DNA from: Streptomyces sp. TLI_171
GTDB lineage: Bacteria; Actinomycetota; Actinomycetes; Streptomycetales; Streptomycetaceae
Direction of reading: 5' to 3'
Assembly: GCF_003610255.1 (NCBI RefSeq)
Contig: NZ_RAPS01000001.1
Coordinates: forward strand, 558,001-622,000
Length of the DNA: 64,000 bases
The first letter of the stretch is position 1. The number at the start of each line of letters is the position of its first letter. Positions 1 through 10,656 of this stretch are shown piece after piece. Below the pieces are notes generated by a model. That model was not told where the DNA came from. It saw only the letters and a program-made list of their open reading frames with translations, and searched no databases. The position numbers and the translations under genes were made by a program.

Positions 1-25
1 CCACGTCACTCGGGCTGACGCGGCG

Positions 26-1375
26 TCACCCCAGCTTCCACTGCTGGTTGGTGGCACCGCTGCAGCTCCACAGCTGGACGGGCGTGCCGTCGGCGGTGCC
101 CAGGCCCGCCACGTCCAGGCAGAGCCCCGACGCCACCCCGGTGACGGTGCCGTTCGGGTTCAGCTGCCACTGCTGGTTGGGCTGACCGTTGCAGGGCCAG
201 ACGATCGCCTTGGTGCCGTTGGCGGTGCCCTTGGCGTTGGCGTCCAGGCAGAGGGTGCTCCCGCCGACGGTCACGGTCAGCTGGTTCGACGAGGTGCGGG
301 TCCAGGTCTGGGCGGCGGCGCCGTTGCAGGTGGAGATCTGCTGCTGCGTGCCGGCCGCGGCGTTCGGGTCGACCAGGCACTTGCCCGCTCCGACGGCGCG
401 CAGCGCGCCCGTCCTGCCGCCGTCCGGGGAGCCGGCGTCCAGGCCCATGAAGTGGATCGCGTTCGCGGCCATCCCGGCTCCCTGCACCGGCAGTTGGTGG
501 CCGGCCCCGGCGATGCTGTACGCCTCGACCTGGGTGGCGCCGGTGCTGTTGCGGTACTGGGTGCGGGTCCAGCCGGCCGCGGGGGTGTCGGTCGCCGACG
601 GCGTCGGGCTCACGCCGAGGACGTCGGTCCACTGCTTGATCTCCTCGCCGAGGTTGTTGTGGTTCAGGATGGTGTCGGCGGTCCCGTGCCACAGCTGCAC
701 CCGCGGGCGCGGACCGGTGTAGCCGGGGTACGCGGCCCGCACCAGGCCGCCCCACTGCTGCGCGGTCATCGAGACCTGGCCCTGGGCGCAGGGCCCGTTC
801 CAGCCCCGTACCGACCCGGTGTAGAAGCAGTGGTAGGGCACGCCCATGAACGCCGCGCCCGCCTTGAACACGTCCGGGTAGTCGGCGAGCATCACGTTCG
901 TCATCATGGCGCCCGAGGACTCCCCGGTCACGTACACGGCGTTGGCGTTGCCGCCGTAGTGCTGCTCGGCGTAGGTGATCATCGACATCAGCCCGACCGG
1001 GTCGCTGCCGCCGCCCCTGGTCAGCGCCTGGTCCGAGGAGACGTCCCAGCAGCTGCCGCTCGGGTTGGTCGACGGGTAGACGACGAGGAACCCGTACTGG
1101 TCGGCCAGCGAAGCGAAGTCGGTGCTCGAGTACATGTACGGGCCGGTGCCCTGGCAGCCGTGCAGGGCGAGCAGGATCGGCGGGTTCGCCTTTACGCCGG
1201 CCGGTACGTACAGGTCCATCAGCAGGCCGGTCGGGTTGGCCCCGAAGTCGCCGATCCGGATCAGCGGGGCAGCGGCTGCGGCCCGGGGGGCCGCCGGCAG
1301 GCTCAGCCCCACCGCGAAGCCGATCGCGGCGACGATGCCGAGCAGACGGGACAGGAACGAGCGGGATCGGAACAT
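26..1375 (-). CDS. Secreted CE1/PHB-depolymerase-type esterase with C-terminal CBM13
   Basis: A 449-aa secreted esterase, probably an acetylxylan or feruloyl esterase that removes side groups from xylan outside the cell. Residues 1-36 form a signal peptide with an Ala-rich cleavage region. Residues ~37-310 are an alpha/beta-hydrolase domain of the PHB-depolymerase/CE1 esterase type: oxyanion region LHGC near residue 71 and nucleophile elbow GESSG with Ser153. Residues ~320-449 are a ricin-B-type CBM13 with repeated QQW motifs. The ATG at 1375 is chosen over upstream in-frame starts because GGAGAGG lies just before it and the signal peptide begins there. It is divergent from the GH10 xylanase. 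The substrate (acetyl, feruloyl or polyester) is inferred from neighbours and cannot be decided from sequence. Confidence 0.88.
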   Translation of the reverse strand: MFRSRSFLSRLLGIVAAIGFAVGLSLPAAPRAAAAAPLIRIGDFGANPTGLLMDLYVPAGVKANPPILLALHGCQGTGPYMYSSTDFASLADQYGFLVVYPSTNPSGSCWDVSSDQALTRGGGSDPVGLMSMITYAEQHYGGNANAVYVTGESSGAMMTNVMLADYPDVFKAGAAFMGVPYHCFYTGSVRGWNGPCAQGQVSMTAQQWGGLVRAAYPGYTGPRPRVQLWHGTADTILNHNNLGEEIKQWTDVLGVSPTPSATDTPAAGWTRTQYRNSTGATQVEAYSIAGAGHQLPVQGAGMAANAIHFMGLDAGSPDGGRTGALRAVGAGKCLVDPNAAAGTQQQISTCNGAAAQTWTRTSSNQLTVTVGGSTLCLDANAKGTANGTKAIVWPCNGQPNQQWQLNPNGTVTGVASGLCLDVAGLGTADGTPVQLWSCSGATNQQWKLG

Positions 1376-2015
1376 GGGACCTCTCCGTCGGAATTGACTT
1401 GAGGGTGATGGAAGTTCCGGCGCCACCAGGGAGAAACGCCACCGATGGTCGGGGTGGTCCGCCGCGGCTGTCAACGGCGCCGCCGCGGCCCCGCGGCACC
1501 CGGCCTCCGTGCGGCCCCCCGGCTGCGGATTCGCCCCCGGCCGCGCCGTCGCCCGCGGTGAAAGTTGCAGCCGGACCCCCGTCGCACCCACCGCCCCTGG
1601 CGACAACTCCGGCCGTCCGCCGCCGTGTTGGCCTCCACGGCGGGGCGAAACCTTTCGACCTCCACCAGCCACGGGATGCGGCCCAGCATGCCGGGAGTCC
1701 ACGGGGAAGTCCACCGGACCTCCCGGATTCTCTCGGCCGCGGCCCGGCTCAGGGGCGGCTGACCAGCAGTCTCTTCTCCCAGCGGCGGGATCGCAGGAAT
1801 CCGATCGTTTCCGAGTTCTGGTCGAAAGCGTTGACAGCCTGTCGGGCTCAGGCCAAGACTGGCGCCGTCGACACCTCCGAGTGACCTTGGCTCCGAGCCG
1901 GCCCAGGATCGGCGGATCGACCCCATTGCTGTCCCAAGTGTTGACAGCAGCGCACCATTTGATGGAGATTCACCCGAAACACACCAGCGTCCGGACCCGT
2001 CCGTCCGGCGCGAAT
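1376..2015. other. Divergent intergenic region between esterase and xylanase
   Basis: No convincing gene; open frames here are GC-bias shadows. On the plus strand two TTGACA boxes are visible at 1831-1836 and 1941-1946. The latter is followed about 18 bases on by GAGATT and could serve the xylanase. On the minus strand TTGACA lies at 1474-1469, towards the esterase. No copy of the palindrome that precedes the xylanase was found on the esterase side. Confidence 0.4.
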
Positions 2016-2029
2016 TGTTAGCGCTAACA
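2016..2029. promoter_or_regulatory. Perfect palindromic operator upstream of GH10 xylanase
   Basis: TGTTAGCGCTAACA is a perfect 14-base palindrome 124 bases before the xylanase start. The even-centred CG core with AGCGCT is typical of LacI-family operators in Streptomyces glycan-utilisation genes. The same sequence recurs before the CBM13-GH62 gene, so one repressor probably controls both. That repressor is not obviously in this window: the LacI gene at 21.5-22.5 kb lies next to a different motif. Confidence 0.8.
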
Positions 2030-2138
2030 GTCAGGTGGCGCTATCGCGGTCTGGCCGGGCCGCACCTGCACAGCGCCCGCGCACCGGCTCGGCCGGGGCG
2101 CGGGCGTCCCCCACCCCAGGTACTCCCCCCACCCGTGA

Positions 2139-5232
<3,094 letters not shown>

Positions 5233-5244
5233 GCTGCCCGAGCT

Positions 5245-5310
5245 GCGGTGAGCACCTCCTGACGGATGCTCACCGCACGGGGCCCCGGCCGATCCCTCGG
5301 CCGGGGCCCC
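5245..5310 (+). terminator. Tandem hairpins ending the xylan gene block
   Basis: Two stem-loops follow the GH62 stop: a 10-bp stem (5245-5254 with 5267-5276) and a perfect 14-bp GC-rich stem (5279-5292 with 5297-5310, loop TCCC). This is probably a strong factor-independent terminator. The 267 bases after it, up to the MerR gene, show no gene. Confidence 0.85.
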
Positions 5311-5577
5311 TCCGTCATGGTCCACCACCGGCCAGACGTCCAGGCCGCAGGAGCGCGTGACGGCGGTCGCGGTGGCTGCGGCCGTGCCCGCGGTGGCGAA
5401 CGGGGCCGGGTCGACGGGACACGTCCGCTCCGGTCGCCCGGCAGCCCGCTCCCGGAGCCGGCGGAGCGACACCCTCGATGCCGTCAACCCGCGCTGCCGC
5501 TGGTCGAGTTGACGAATTCAGCCCGCCTTCGCGGTCGAACGCTCACGGACCGAGAGGCCCGGCCTCGCGGCCGACTC

Positions 5578-5928
5578 TCAGGTCCGGTCGCCGCGGAGTT
5601 CGGCGTTGATCCGCAGGGCCTCTTCGAGCTGGTCTTCCAGGATGATGATCCGGCACGCGGCGTCGAGCGCGGTGCCCTGGTCGACGAGTTCGCGGGCGCG
5701 GGCGGCGATGCGCAGTTGGTAGCGGGAGTAGCGGCGGTGGCCGCCTGCCGACCGCTGCGGGGTGATGAGTCTGGCCTCGTCGAGGCTGCGCAGGAAGCCC
5801 GGCGTGGTGCCCAGGATCTCTGCGGCCCGGCCCATGGTGTAGGCGGGGTAGTCGTCGTCGTCGAACTTGCTCTCTGCGCTCATGTGATCCGCCGTGTCGT
5901 GGTTGGTGGCGAGGGTGGCCTGTTCCAC
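5578..5928 (-). CDS. Small MerR-family transcriptional regulator
   Basis: A 116-aa DNA-binding protein. After an acidic FDDDD stretch comes a MerR-type winged helix (MGRAAEILGTTPGFLRSLDE, then GGHRRYSRYQLR). A C-terminal dimerisation helix ends in EDQLEEALRINAEL, which is short, with no effector domain. GTG at 5928 is preferred because AAGAAGG sits five bases upstream; ATG at 5883 would give 101 aa and lacks a good ribosome site. Small MerR proteins of this kind in actinobacteria often accompany cold-shock genes. The leader here shares a motif with the cold-shock gene at 25.0 kb, but targets are not known. Likely autoregulated, given the repeats upstream. Confidence 0.82.
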   Translation of the reverse strand: MEQATLATNHDTADHMSAESKFDDDDYPAYTMGRAAEILGTTPGFLRSLDEARLITPQRSAGGHRRYSRYQLRIAARARELVDQGTALDAACRIIILEDQLEEALRINAELRGDRT

Positions 5929-5958
5929 CGGCACCTTCTTTCTCGGAAAACGGGTCGA

Positions 5959-5988
5959 GGGCCCCGGCGCTGATGTGCGCCGGGGCCC
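5959..5988 (-). promoter_or_regulatory. Stable hairpin in the MerR gene leader
   Basis: A perfect 12-bp stem (GGGCCCCGGCGC arm, 6-base loop) lies 31 bases upstream of the GTG start on the minus strand and is followed by GTTTTCC before the ribosome site. It could attenuate transcription or be a leader element. No gene ends nearby for it to terminate. Confidence 0.6.
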
Positions 5989-6023
5989 AGGGATATGTGG
6001 ATTCACTACACCATCAACTGCAC

Positions 6024-6435
6024 TACTGCTGCCGGCCGGTACGCCGGGCTGCTGTGTCCGCGTTGTCCCGGAGAGGGACAGCATGCGGGGATCGCGTATG
6101 CGTGACCGAGGACCACCTCTTCCATGACGTTCCATGACGATGGCTACTGCGGTGACCGCCCGGCTGGTACTGCGTGCCGCGGCGGGCGACCCGACGGGGT
6201 GAACCCTTCCCTTCTCCTCCGAGGTGGACGGATGTACTGCGTTCTGCGTTACTGCGGTCCTGCGTCCTACGCGTGCGCGACCGCCACCGCCTCCGACCCC
6301 ACGCACAACCGGGCCGGCGACGCCTGGCAGGTCACCCGTCTTCCGCCGCAAGCCCTTCTGCCATGACCGGGCCCCGCGTACTGACGACCTGCACGCCTCC
6401 TGCATCACTACTGGTCCTGCCAACTGCGGTACTGC
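6024..6435 (-). repeat. Iterated GCAGTA repeats upstream of MerR gene
   Basis: GCAGTA (TACTGC on plus) occurs six times: 6024-6029, 6145-6150, 6168-6173, 6235-6240, 6250-6255 and 6430-6435. Several near-copies (GCAGTT, CAGTAG, CGCAGA) lie between. On the minus strand 6234-6257 reads as CCGCAGTA, ACGCAGA, ACGCAGTA in close succession, like an iterated operator. The whole stretch from ~5990 to 6600 holds no credible gene. Confidence 0.6.
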
Positions 6436-6605
6436 CCAGGCAGTTCGTGTCTGCCTGCCCTTCGGTCCTACTCTTCCAACACCAGAAACACTACACACGC
6501 CATTGACCAATGTCTACTCTCGCCGCATGAGGTTTCCGCGTCTGGGCGCAGCACCTTCTTGGTGCCCACCCTCCGGTGGATCCGCTCCCGACCGGCCGGA
6601 CCGCC

Positions 6606-6629
6606 GTGGCTGAAAATGTTTTCAGCCAC
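6606..6629. promoter_or_regulatory. Perfect inverted repeat upstream of amylase-inhibitor gene
   Basis: Arms GTGGCTGAAAA and its exact complement flank a TG centre, a 24-base near-palindrome 37 bases before the start codon. Its AT-rich centre and GC-rich flanks look like a repressor operator placed at the promoter or downstream of it. Confidence 0.65.
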
Positions 6630-6665
6630 TTGCGCAAAAAGTCCGGGCCGGTTCAAGGTGCGGGC

Positions 6666-6998
6666 ATGACGAACACTCTTCGCCACGCGTCCCGTTCCGT
6701 CGCCCTCGCTGCGACCGCCCTCCTCGCCGCGCTCGCCGCCGCCCCGTCCGCTTCGGCCGCTTCGGCCGCCGCGGGCACCCCGGCTCCGTCGTGCGTGCAG
6801 TACTACTCGAGCTGGCGCTACACCCAGGTCGCCAACGGCTGCGACGCGGCCGTCAGCGTCACCGTCCAGTACACCGACGGCCAGAGCTCCCCCTGCCGGA
6901 CCCTCCAGGCCGGCGAGTGGGGGACCTTCGCGGGCTACGGGACCGACATGAACTACGTGACGGGCCTGCTGACCTGCGACCCCGCCGGCGGCGCCTGA
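6666..6998 (+). CDS. Tendamistat-family secreted alpha-amylase inhibitor
   Basis: A 110-aa secreted protein of the Streptomyces proteinaceous alpha-amylase inhibitor family (tendamistat, parvulustat/Z-2685, Haim). Residues 1-36 are a signal peptide; the mature part starts near APSC. The inhibitory loop SWRY with the Trp-Arg-Tyr triplet is intact. Four cysteines sit in the family spacing (SCV, NGC, SPC, LTC) and can form the two conserved disulfides of the six-stranded beta-sandwich. AAGGTG precedes the ATG at good spacing. Family members bind mammalian-type alpha-amylase active sites tightly. The target in nature is unknown. A hairpin follows the stop. Confidence 0.92.
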   Translation: MTNTLRHASRSVALAATALLAALAAAPSASAASAAAGTPAPSCVQYYSSWRYTQVANGCDAAVSVTVQYTDGQSSPCRTLQAGEWGTFAGYGTDMNYVTGLLTCDPAGGA

Positions 6999-7051
6999 AC
7001 CCCACGGGCCTGGTGCTTGTCGGCGCGTCCGAGCCCGAAGCCCTCCGGGGG

Positions 7052-7074
7052 ACCCGGCCGTTGACGGGCCGGGT
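7052..7074 (+). terminator. Probable terminator after amylase-inhibitor gene
   Basis: An 8-bp GC stem (ACCCGGCC arm, 7-base loop) lies 54 bases after the stop codon, without a long T run, as is usual in this GC range. Confidence 0.5.
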
Positions 7075-7153
7075 TCCGCGGAAATCCGGTGGACGGCCCC
7101 GGGGCGGGGTCGCTGCAATGGGAGTCGGTCGGCGATGGAGGGAGCAGGCGGCG

Positions 7154-7642
7154 ATGGACGAGGTCAGGCTGCAACTGGTGGTGCGCGATCTCGTCGAGGC
7201 GGACCTGCCCGCCTGCGACTGGGCCGGCTCCCCCAAGCACGTGCGCGAACTGGTCCAGCAGATCCGCCGGGCCGGGGCCGGCGAGGTCGACTACCTGGCC
7301 GTGTGCACGCCGGTCGGTCTGCCGGTGGCGGTCGGCGGGGTCGACTACACGGTCGCGCCGGGGGCCGGAACGCTCTGGCAGCTCGGGGTCCACCCGGCTC
7401 TGCAGTCCTGCGGGATCGGCACGCTGCTGATCCGGTCCGCCGAGCGGCGCATCGCGGGCCGGGGCCTGGACCGCGCCGAACTCGCGGTCGAGGAGAGCAA
7501 CCCCCGCGCCCGGGCCCTCTACGAACGCCTGGGCTACCGGCCCTTCGGCCGGCGGCCCGAGTCCTGGGACGTGGAGGCGGCGGACGGCTCCCTGCACCGC
7601 TACGAGACGATGTGCACGCTGATGCACCGGCACCTGATCTGA
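7154..7642 (+). CDS. GNAT-family N-acetyltransferase
   Basis: A 162-aa GCN5-related acetyltransferase that would transfer acetyl from acetyl-CoA to an amine. The acetyl-CoA loop is visible as QSCGIGT (Q-x-x-G-x-G), preceded by the beta strand TLWQLGVHP and followed by the ARALYERLGY motif typical of the C-terminal fold. The ATG at 7154 follows GGAGGGA; an ATG at 7118 is possible but adds a non-conserved stretch. It stands alone, and the substrate cannot be inferred. Confidence 0.85.
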   Translation: MDEVRLQLVVRDLVEADLPACDWAGSPKHVRELVQQIRRAGAGEVDYLAVCTPVGLPVAVGGVDYTVAPGAGTLWQLGVHPALQSCGIGTLLIRSAERRIAGRGLDRAELAVEESNPRARALYERLGYRPFGRRPESWDVEAADGSLHRYETMCTLMHRHLI

Positions 7643-7685
7643 CGCTGTTTCAGGACTCTCCCGGCCCGACCGGCGCGCCGCCCCG

Positions 7686-7949
7686 TCACAGCGACTGGAG
7701 CGCGCGGTCGCACTCCCGGCAGCGCTGCTCGGCGAGGGCCGCGGGGTACCAGGGCTGCCCGGGGGCGGTGCGCTCGTAGTGCGCGTGCTCCATGGGCGCG
7801 GTGTCCAGGCCGCACAGCGTGGTGGGCAGCGGGTCCTCCGGCACGTCGGGGTCGGAACCGGCGGCGTGCACCGCCACCACGGCAGGCTCGACCCCGTCCG
7901 GACCGATCTCCTGGTCGGCCCGCAGCGCGAACAGCACGATGATCGCCAT
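7686..7949 (-). CDS. Hypothetical protein with C-terminal CxxC
   Basis: An 87-aa protein of unknown function. It starts with a hydrophobic strand (AIIVLFALRAD) and ends with a CRECDR pair of cysteines plus one earlier Cys, so metal binding is possible. No signal peptide or known domain is recognised. The ATG at 7949 is preferred to an upstream start at 7985 because the extra 12 residues are Arg-rich and look untranslated. Convergent with the GNAT gene 43 bases away. Confidence 0.6.
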   Translation of the reverse strand: MAIIVLFALRADQEIGPDGVEPAVVAVHAAGSDPDVPEDPLPTTLCGLDTAPMEHAHYERTAPGQPWYPAALAEQRCRECDRALQSL

Positions 7950-8113
7950 GGTTCGAGCCTGACCCCGCCGCCCGCGCGATGCCACCGGACTGCGCTACCT
8001 GTTGGCCATCGGGACCGTGGAGTTCGCGGTGGCCCTGCTGCCGGGCGCCAGGGCCCGGCGGGCCGGGCGCGGCGCCTCCCGGTGACGGCGCCCCCGCTCG
8101 TGGTCCGTCCCGT

Positions 8114-8536
8114 TCATCCCGGCCCCCGGCGGTCGGCGAGGGCCGCGGCGACGGTGTCGCGGACCGCGAAGGCCTGCTCGACGCCGGCGGCTTCGAGCAG
8201 CCGGAGCAGTTGCGGGCGCGGCCCGGCCAGGACGAGGCGGACGTTCGCCCTGCGGGCGGCCTCGCGGGTGTGGAGGAGCAGGTTGAGGCCCGCCACGTCG
8301 CAGAAGGCCACCCCGGCGAGGTCGAGCACCAGCAGGGGCGGCGGGGCTTGCAGCGCCCGGTCCAGGGTCCGGCGCACCGGCTCGGACCCGTCGTGGTCGA
8401 TCTCGCCGGCCAGCCGGACGACGCGGACGCCGCCCGGGAGCTTCTGGACGGCGGCGCGCACCGCCGGTGGCCCGGCGTTCCAGCTGGAGGGCGGGGAAGG
8501 CGCGGGGAGCACGGGAAGCCGTCGGTCGGTGGACAT
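8114..8536 (-). CDS. STAS-domain anti-sigma factor antagonist
   Basis: A 140-aa protein with a STAS domain (~residues 32-135): the VVRLAGEIDHD strand, then LLVLDLAGVAFCDVAGLNLLL, which carries the loop where anti-sigma antagonists have their phosphorylatable Ser/Thr. Here the position is occupied by Asp/Val-Ala (CDVAG), so kinase control may be lost. GGAGGAGG precedes the ATG. It is the third gene of the hsp18-DUF2267-STAS run and may link heat stress to a partner-switching sigma pathway; that role is inference. Confidence 0.85.
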   Translation of the reverse strand: MSTDRRLPVLPAPSPPSSWNAGPPAVRAAVQKLPGGVRVVRLAGEIDHDGSEPVRRTLDRALQAPPPLLVLDLAGVAFCDVAGLNLLLHTREAARRANVRLVLAGPRPQLLRLLEAAGVEQAFAVRDTVAAALADRRGPG

Positions 8537-8580
8537 GAGCGGTGCCTCCTCCTGCTGGGGCAGGCTGTGCCGGGTCCGGC

Positions 8581-8979
8581 TCAGGCGGCGGCAGCCAGGT
8601 CGGGGCGGCCGAACAGGAGGGCGTAGCCGCGCGGGAGTCGGGCGAGCAGCCGGTCGGTGAGTTCGGGTCCGGCGAGCGGCGTCAGCGCGGCCAGCACGCT
8701 GGAGGCGTCCCACCGGGCGGCGGCGAGGCTGGTGCCGAGGGTGTGGGCGAGGGCCTCGACGAACGCGGGCGCGCTGACCGGAGCGGGCAGCGGGATCTGG
8801 GCCACCAGGGCTGCGCGGGTCTGGTCGGGCAGCGCGCTCGCCAGGTCGCAGCGCTCGTCGCCGGTGAGTTGGGCGCCGAGCTGGGTGACGACGGCGGTCA
8901 GGACGCGTTCGGCCTCCTCGTCGGTGGTGTAGCGGCCCATTGCTCGGACCTGGTGGACGAGGCGGCGGTGCCGGGTCAT
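8581..8979 (-). CDS. DUF2267 family protein
   Basis: A 132-aa all-helical protein resembling DUF2267: TTDEEAERVLTAVVTQLGAQL, then a LPDQTRAALVAQIP block, followed by a second copy of the same helical layout. DUF2267 proteins are often encoded near small heat-shock and universal-stress genes in actinobacteria; the biochemical role is unknown. AGGAAGG precedes the ATG. Lies 83 bases after hsp18 and 44 before the STAS gene, so probably one transcript. Confidence 0.8.
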   Translation of the reverse strand: MTRHRRLVHQVRAMGRYTTDEEAERVLTAVVTQLGAQLTGDERCDLASALPDQTRAALVAQIPLPAPVSAPAFVEALAHTLGTSLAAARWDASSVLAALTPLAGPELTDRLLARLPRGYALLFGRPDLAAAA

Positions 8980-9062
8980 GGGAGTGGCCTTCCTGGTCGG
9001 GCGGCGCGCCCCTTCCGGCCCGGGCGGGAGCGGAAGGGGCGGCGGCAGGGCGTCGGTGCTGG

Positions 9063-9500
9063 TCAGGCGCTGATCTGCTGGGCGGAACCGCGGTGGCCGA
9101 CGGTGACCTTCCGGGGCTTGGCGCGCTCCGCGACCGGGATGCGCAGGGTCAGGACGCCGGCGTCGTAGTCCGCGGTGATGCCCTCCGGATCGAGGGTGTC
9201 GGACAGCATGATCTGCCGGGAGAAGACGCCCAGCGGCCGCTCGGACAGTTCCCACTTGACGTCCGGGCCCTGGTGCCGGGGGCGGCGTTCGGCCTTGACC
9301 GTGAGCATGTTCCGCTCGACGTCGATGTCGATTGCCGCCGGGTCCACGCCGGGCAGGTCGAAGCAGACCACGTACTCGTCGCCGGCCCGGCAGGCGTCCA
9401 ACGGCATCGGTGCGGGCCGGGACCACGTACCTGTCGCCCCGCCGACGAACTGCTGGGCCAGGCGGTCCAGTTCGCGGAACGGGTCAGTGCGCATCAGCAT
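9063..9500 (-). CDS. hsp18: Small heat-shock protein Hsp18 (Hsp20/alpha-crystallin)
   Basis: A 145-aa ATP-independent chaperone that binds unfolding proteins in the cytoplasm. N-terminal [11 protein letters not shown] region, then alpha-crystallin domain ~residues 35-130 with the [15 protein letters not shown] strands and the family signature [17 protein letters not shown] lies 8 bases before the ATG at 9500. The promoter (TTGTCA at 9581-9576, exact 17-base spacer, TACAAC at 9558-9553) is overlapped by a RheA-type operator. The repressor gene is divergent next door, as in Streptomyces albus. Confidence 0.95.
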   Translation of the reverse strand: MLMRTDPFRELDRLAQQFVGGATGTWSRPAPMPLDACRAGDEYVVCFDLPGVDPAAIDIDVERNMLTVKAERRPRHQGPDVKWELSERPLGVFSRQIMLSDTLDPEGITADYDAGVLTLRIPVAERAKPRKVTVGHRGSAQQISA

Positions 9501-9552
9501 CGCGAAACACCTCCGTAAGTCGAATGGGTGCCAGTGCGCTTCACCTGACACG

Positions 9553-9604
9553 GTTGTAGCACGTCATCCATCCGATGACAAACACTGGAAGTCGTCGGTA
9601 GAGT
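9553..9604. promoter_or_regulatory. RheA operator and overlapping hsp18/rheA promoters
   Basis: CGTCATC-N5-GATGACA at 9562-9580 matches the S. albus RheA operator (TGTCATC-N5-GATGACA) with one change. It covers the -35 box and spacer of hsp18 on the minus strand. On the plus strand TGACAA (9576-9581), a 17-base spacer and TAGAGT (9599-9604) make a promoter whose start would fall at about 9611, the A of the rheA ATG. One bound repressor would therefore block both genes. Confidence 0.88.
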
Positions 9605-9610
9605 GACACC

Positions 9611-10315
9611 ATGAACGAGAAGCGACCGAGCACCGCGACCGACCGCGAGGCCGCGGCCGAGCCCGTCACCTTCCTGGCCGCGGCAGCGGCGCTGGCCGCC
9701 ATCGACGACGCCGTCCGCGCCGCCCGCGCGGACTCGGCCGGAACGGGTACGGGCGGCGCCGGGGATCCGCAGGCCGACGATCCCGCTCCGGCGCTCGCCA
9801 CGCTGATCCTGCTGCGCGAACTGCGCGCCCAGCTCGCCGGCTGGGAGGCCGGTCTGGTGGAGAGCGCCCGCGCTGCCGGTGCCACCTGGGCCGACCTCGC
9901 CCGCCCGATGGGCGTGGCCAGCCGGCAGGCCGCCGAGAACCGCTACCTCCGGCTCCGCCCCACCGGCCGCGCGGCCGACGCGGAGGACCGCGGCACCGGG
10001 GCCGAACGGGTCAAGGCCGTCCGCGACCGCCGGGCCGCCGAACGGGCCGTCACCGCCTGGGCCCGCGAGCACGCGGCCGAACTGCGGATCCTCGCCGCCC
10101 GGATCGCCGCCGCCGGGCTCGCGCCGGCGGCCCGGCCCGCCCAGTCCGCCCTCACCGCGGCACTGGGCACCGCCGACGCCGCCGACCTGGTGGAGCCGCT
10201 CGCCGGCATACGCCCCCACCTGGGCGAGGACCACACCGACCTAGCCGACCGCCTCGACGCCCTGACCCACCGCACCGACCGACTCCGCCATGACAGCAAT
10301 CGACGACGCGCCTGA
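9611..10315 (+). CDS. rheA: Heat-shock repressor RheA (Hsp18 regulator)
   Basis: A 234-aa regulator matching RheA of S. albus in size, divergent orientation and operator. RheA is a protein thermosensor that represses hsp18 and itself at normal temperature and releases DNA reversibly on heating. The sequence is Ala/Arg-rich and helical, with a DNA-binding-like stretch around [20 protein letters not shown]. No ribosome site is seen before the ATG, and the predicted transcription start coincides with it, so the mRNA may be leaderless. The last 26 bases overlap a possible small gene. Confidence 0.85.
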   Translation: MNEKRPSTATDREAAAEPVTFLAAAAALAAIDDAVRAARADSAGTGTGGAGDPQADDPAPALATLILLRELRAQLAGWEAGLVESARAAGATWADLARPMGVASRQAAENRYLRLRPTGRAADAEDRGTGAERVKAVRDRRAAERAVTAWAREHAAELRILAARIAAAGLAPAARPAQSALTAALGTADAADLVEPLAGIRPHLGEDHTDLADRLDALTHRTDRLRHDSNRRRA

Positions 10316-10496
10316 CCGGACCCACGACCCGCACCCCGCCCGGCCCGCGGACCCCTGGCAGCACCTCCTCGACGGCGTCGACCGCACCCGGCAGACCCTC
10401 CGCCGCGACCTCGCCGCCGTCACCGCGTCCTACGACGCGCACCTCGCCCGCCTCGACACCCTCCGCCACACCCTCGCCCATACCCCGGACGGCTAG
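10290..10496 (+). CDS. Possible small protein overlapping rheA end
   Basis: A 68-aa open frame, overlapping the rheA 3' end by 26 bases. Its predicted helical heptad-like segment ([19 protein letters not shown]) is plausible for a short coiled coil. No good ribosome site; expression would depend on coupling to rheA. No family is recognised and it may be spurious. Confidence 0.35.
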   Translation: MTAIDDAPDRTHDPHPARPADPWQHLLDGVDRTRQTLRRDLAAVTASYDAHLARLDTLRHTLAHTPDG

Positions 10497-10656
10497 GCCC
10501 TCGCCTTCGGATCTTGCCTGATCAGCGCGCGGTGACGGGCGCCCGGCCGGGAGTGCCGGCGAAATGCTCTCGTACTGGGTGTACTTGGGTTTATTGCCGG
10601 TGCTTTCAGCCGGGTGATCCGGCGGCGCACGCCCGGCACGATCCGAAGGGGAGGGC

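Noticed and set aside
5266..5973. Plus-strand frame covering the MerR gene
   Set aside because: Antisense to the MerR helix-turn-helix and begins inside the GH62 terminator hairpin.
7979..8100. Short plus-strand segment reading like a membrane protein (LLAIGTVEFAVALLPG)
   Set aside because: About 40 codons with no start codon or ribosome site; too short to call a gene or a definite remnant.
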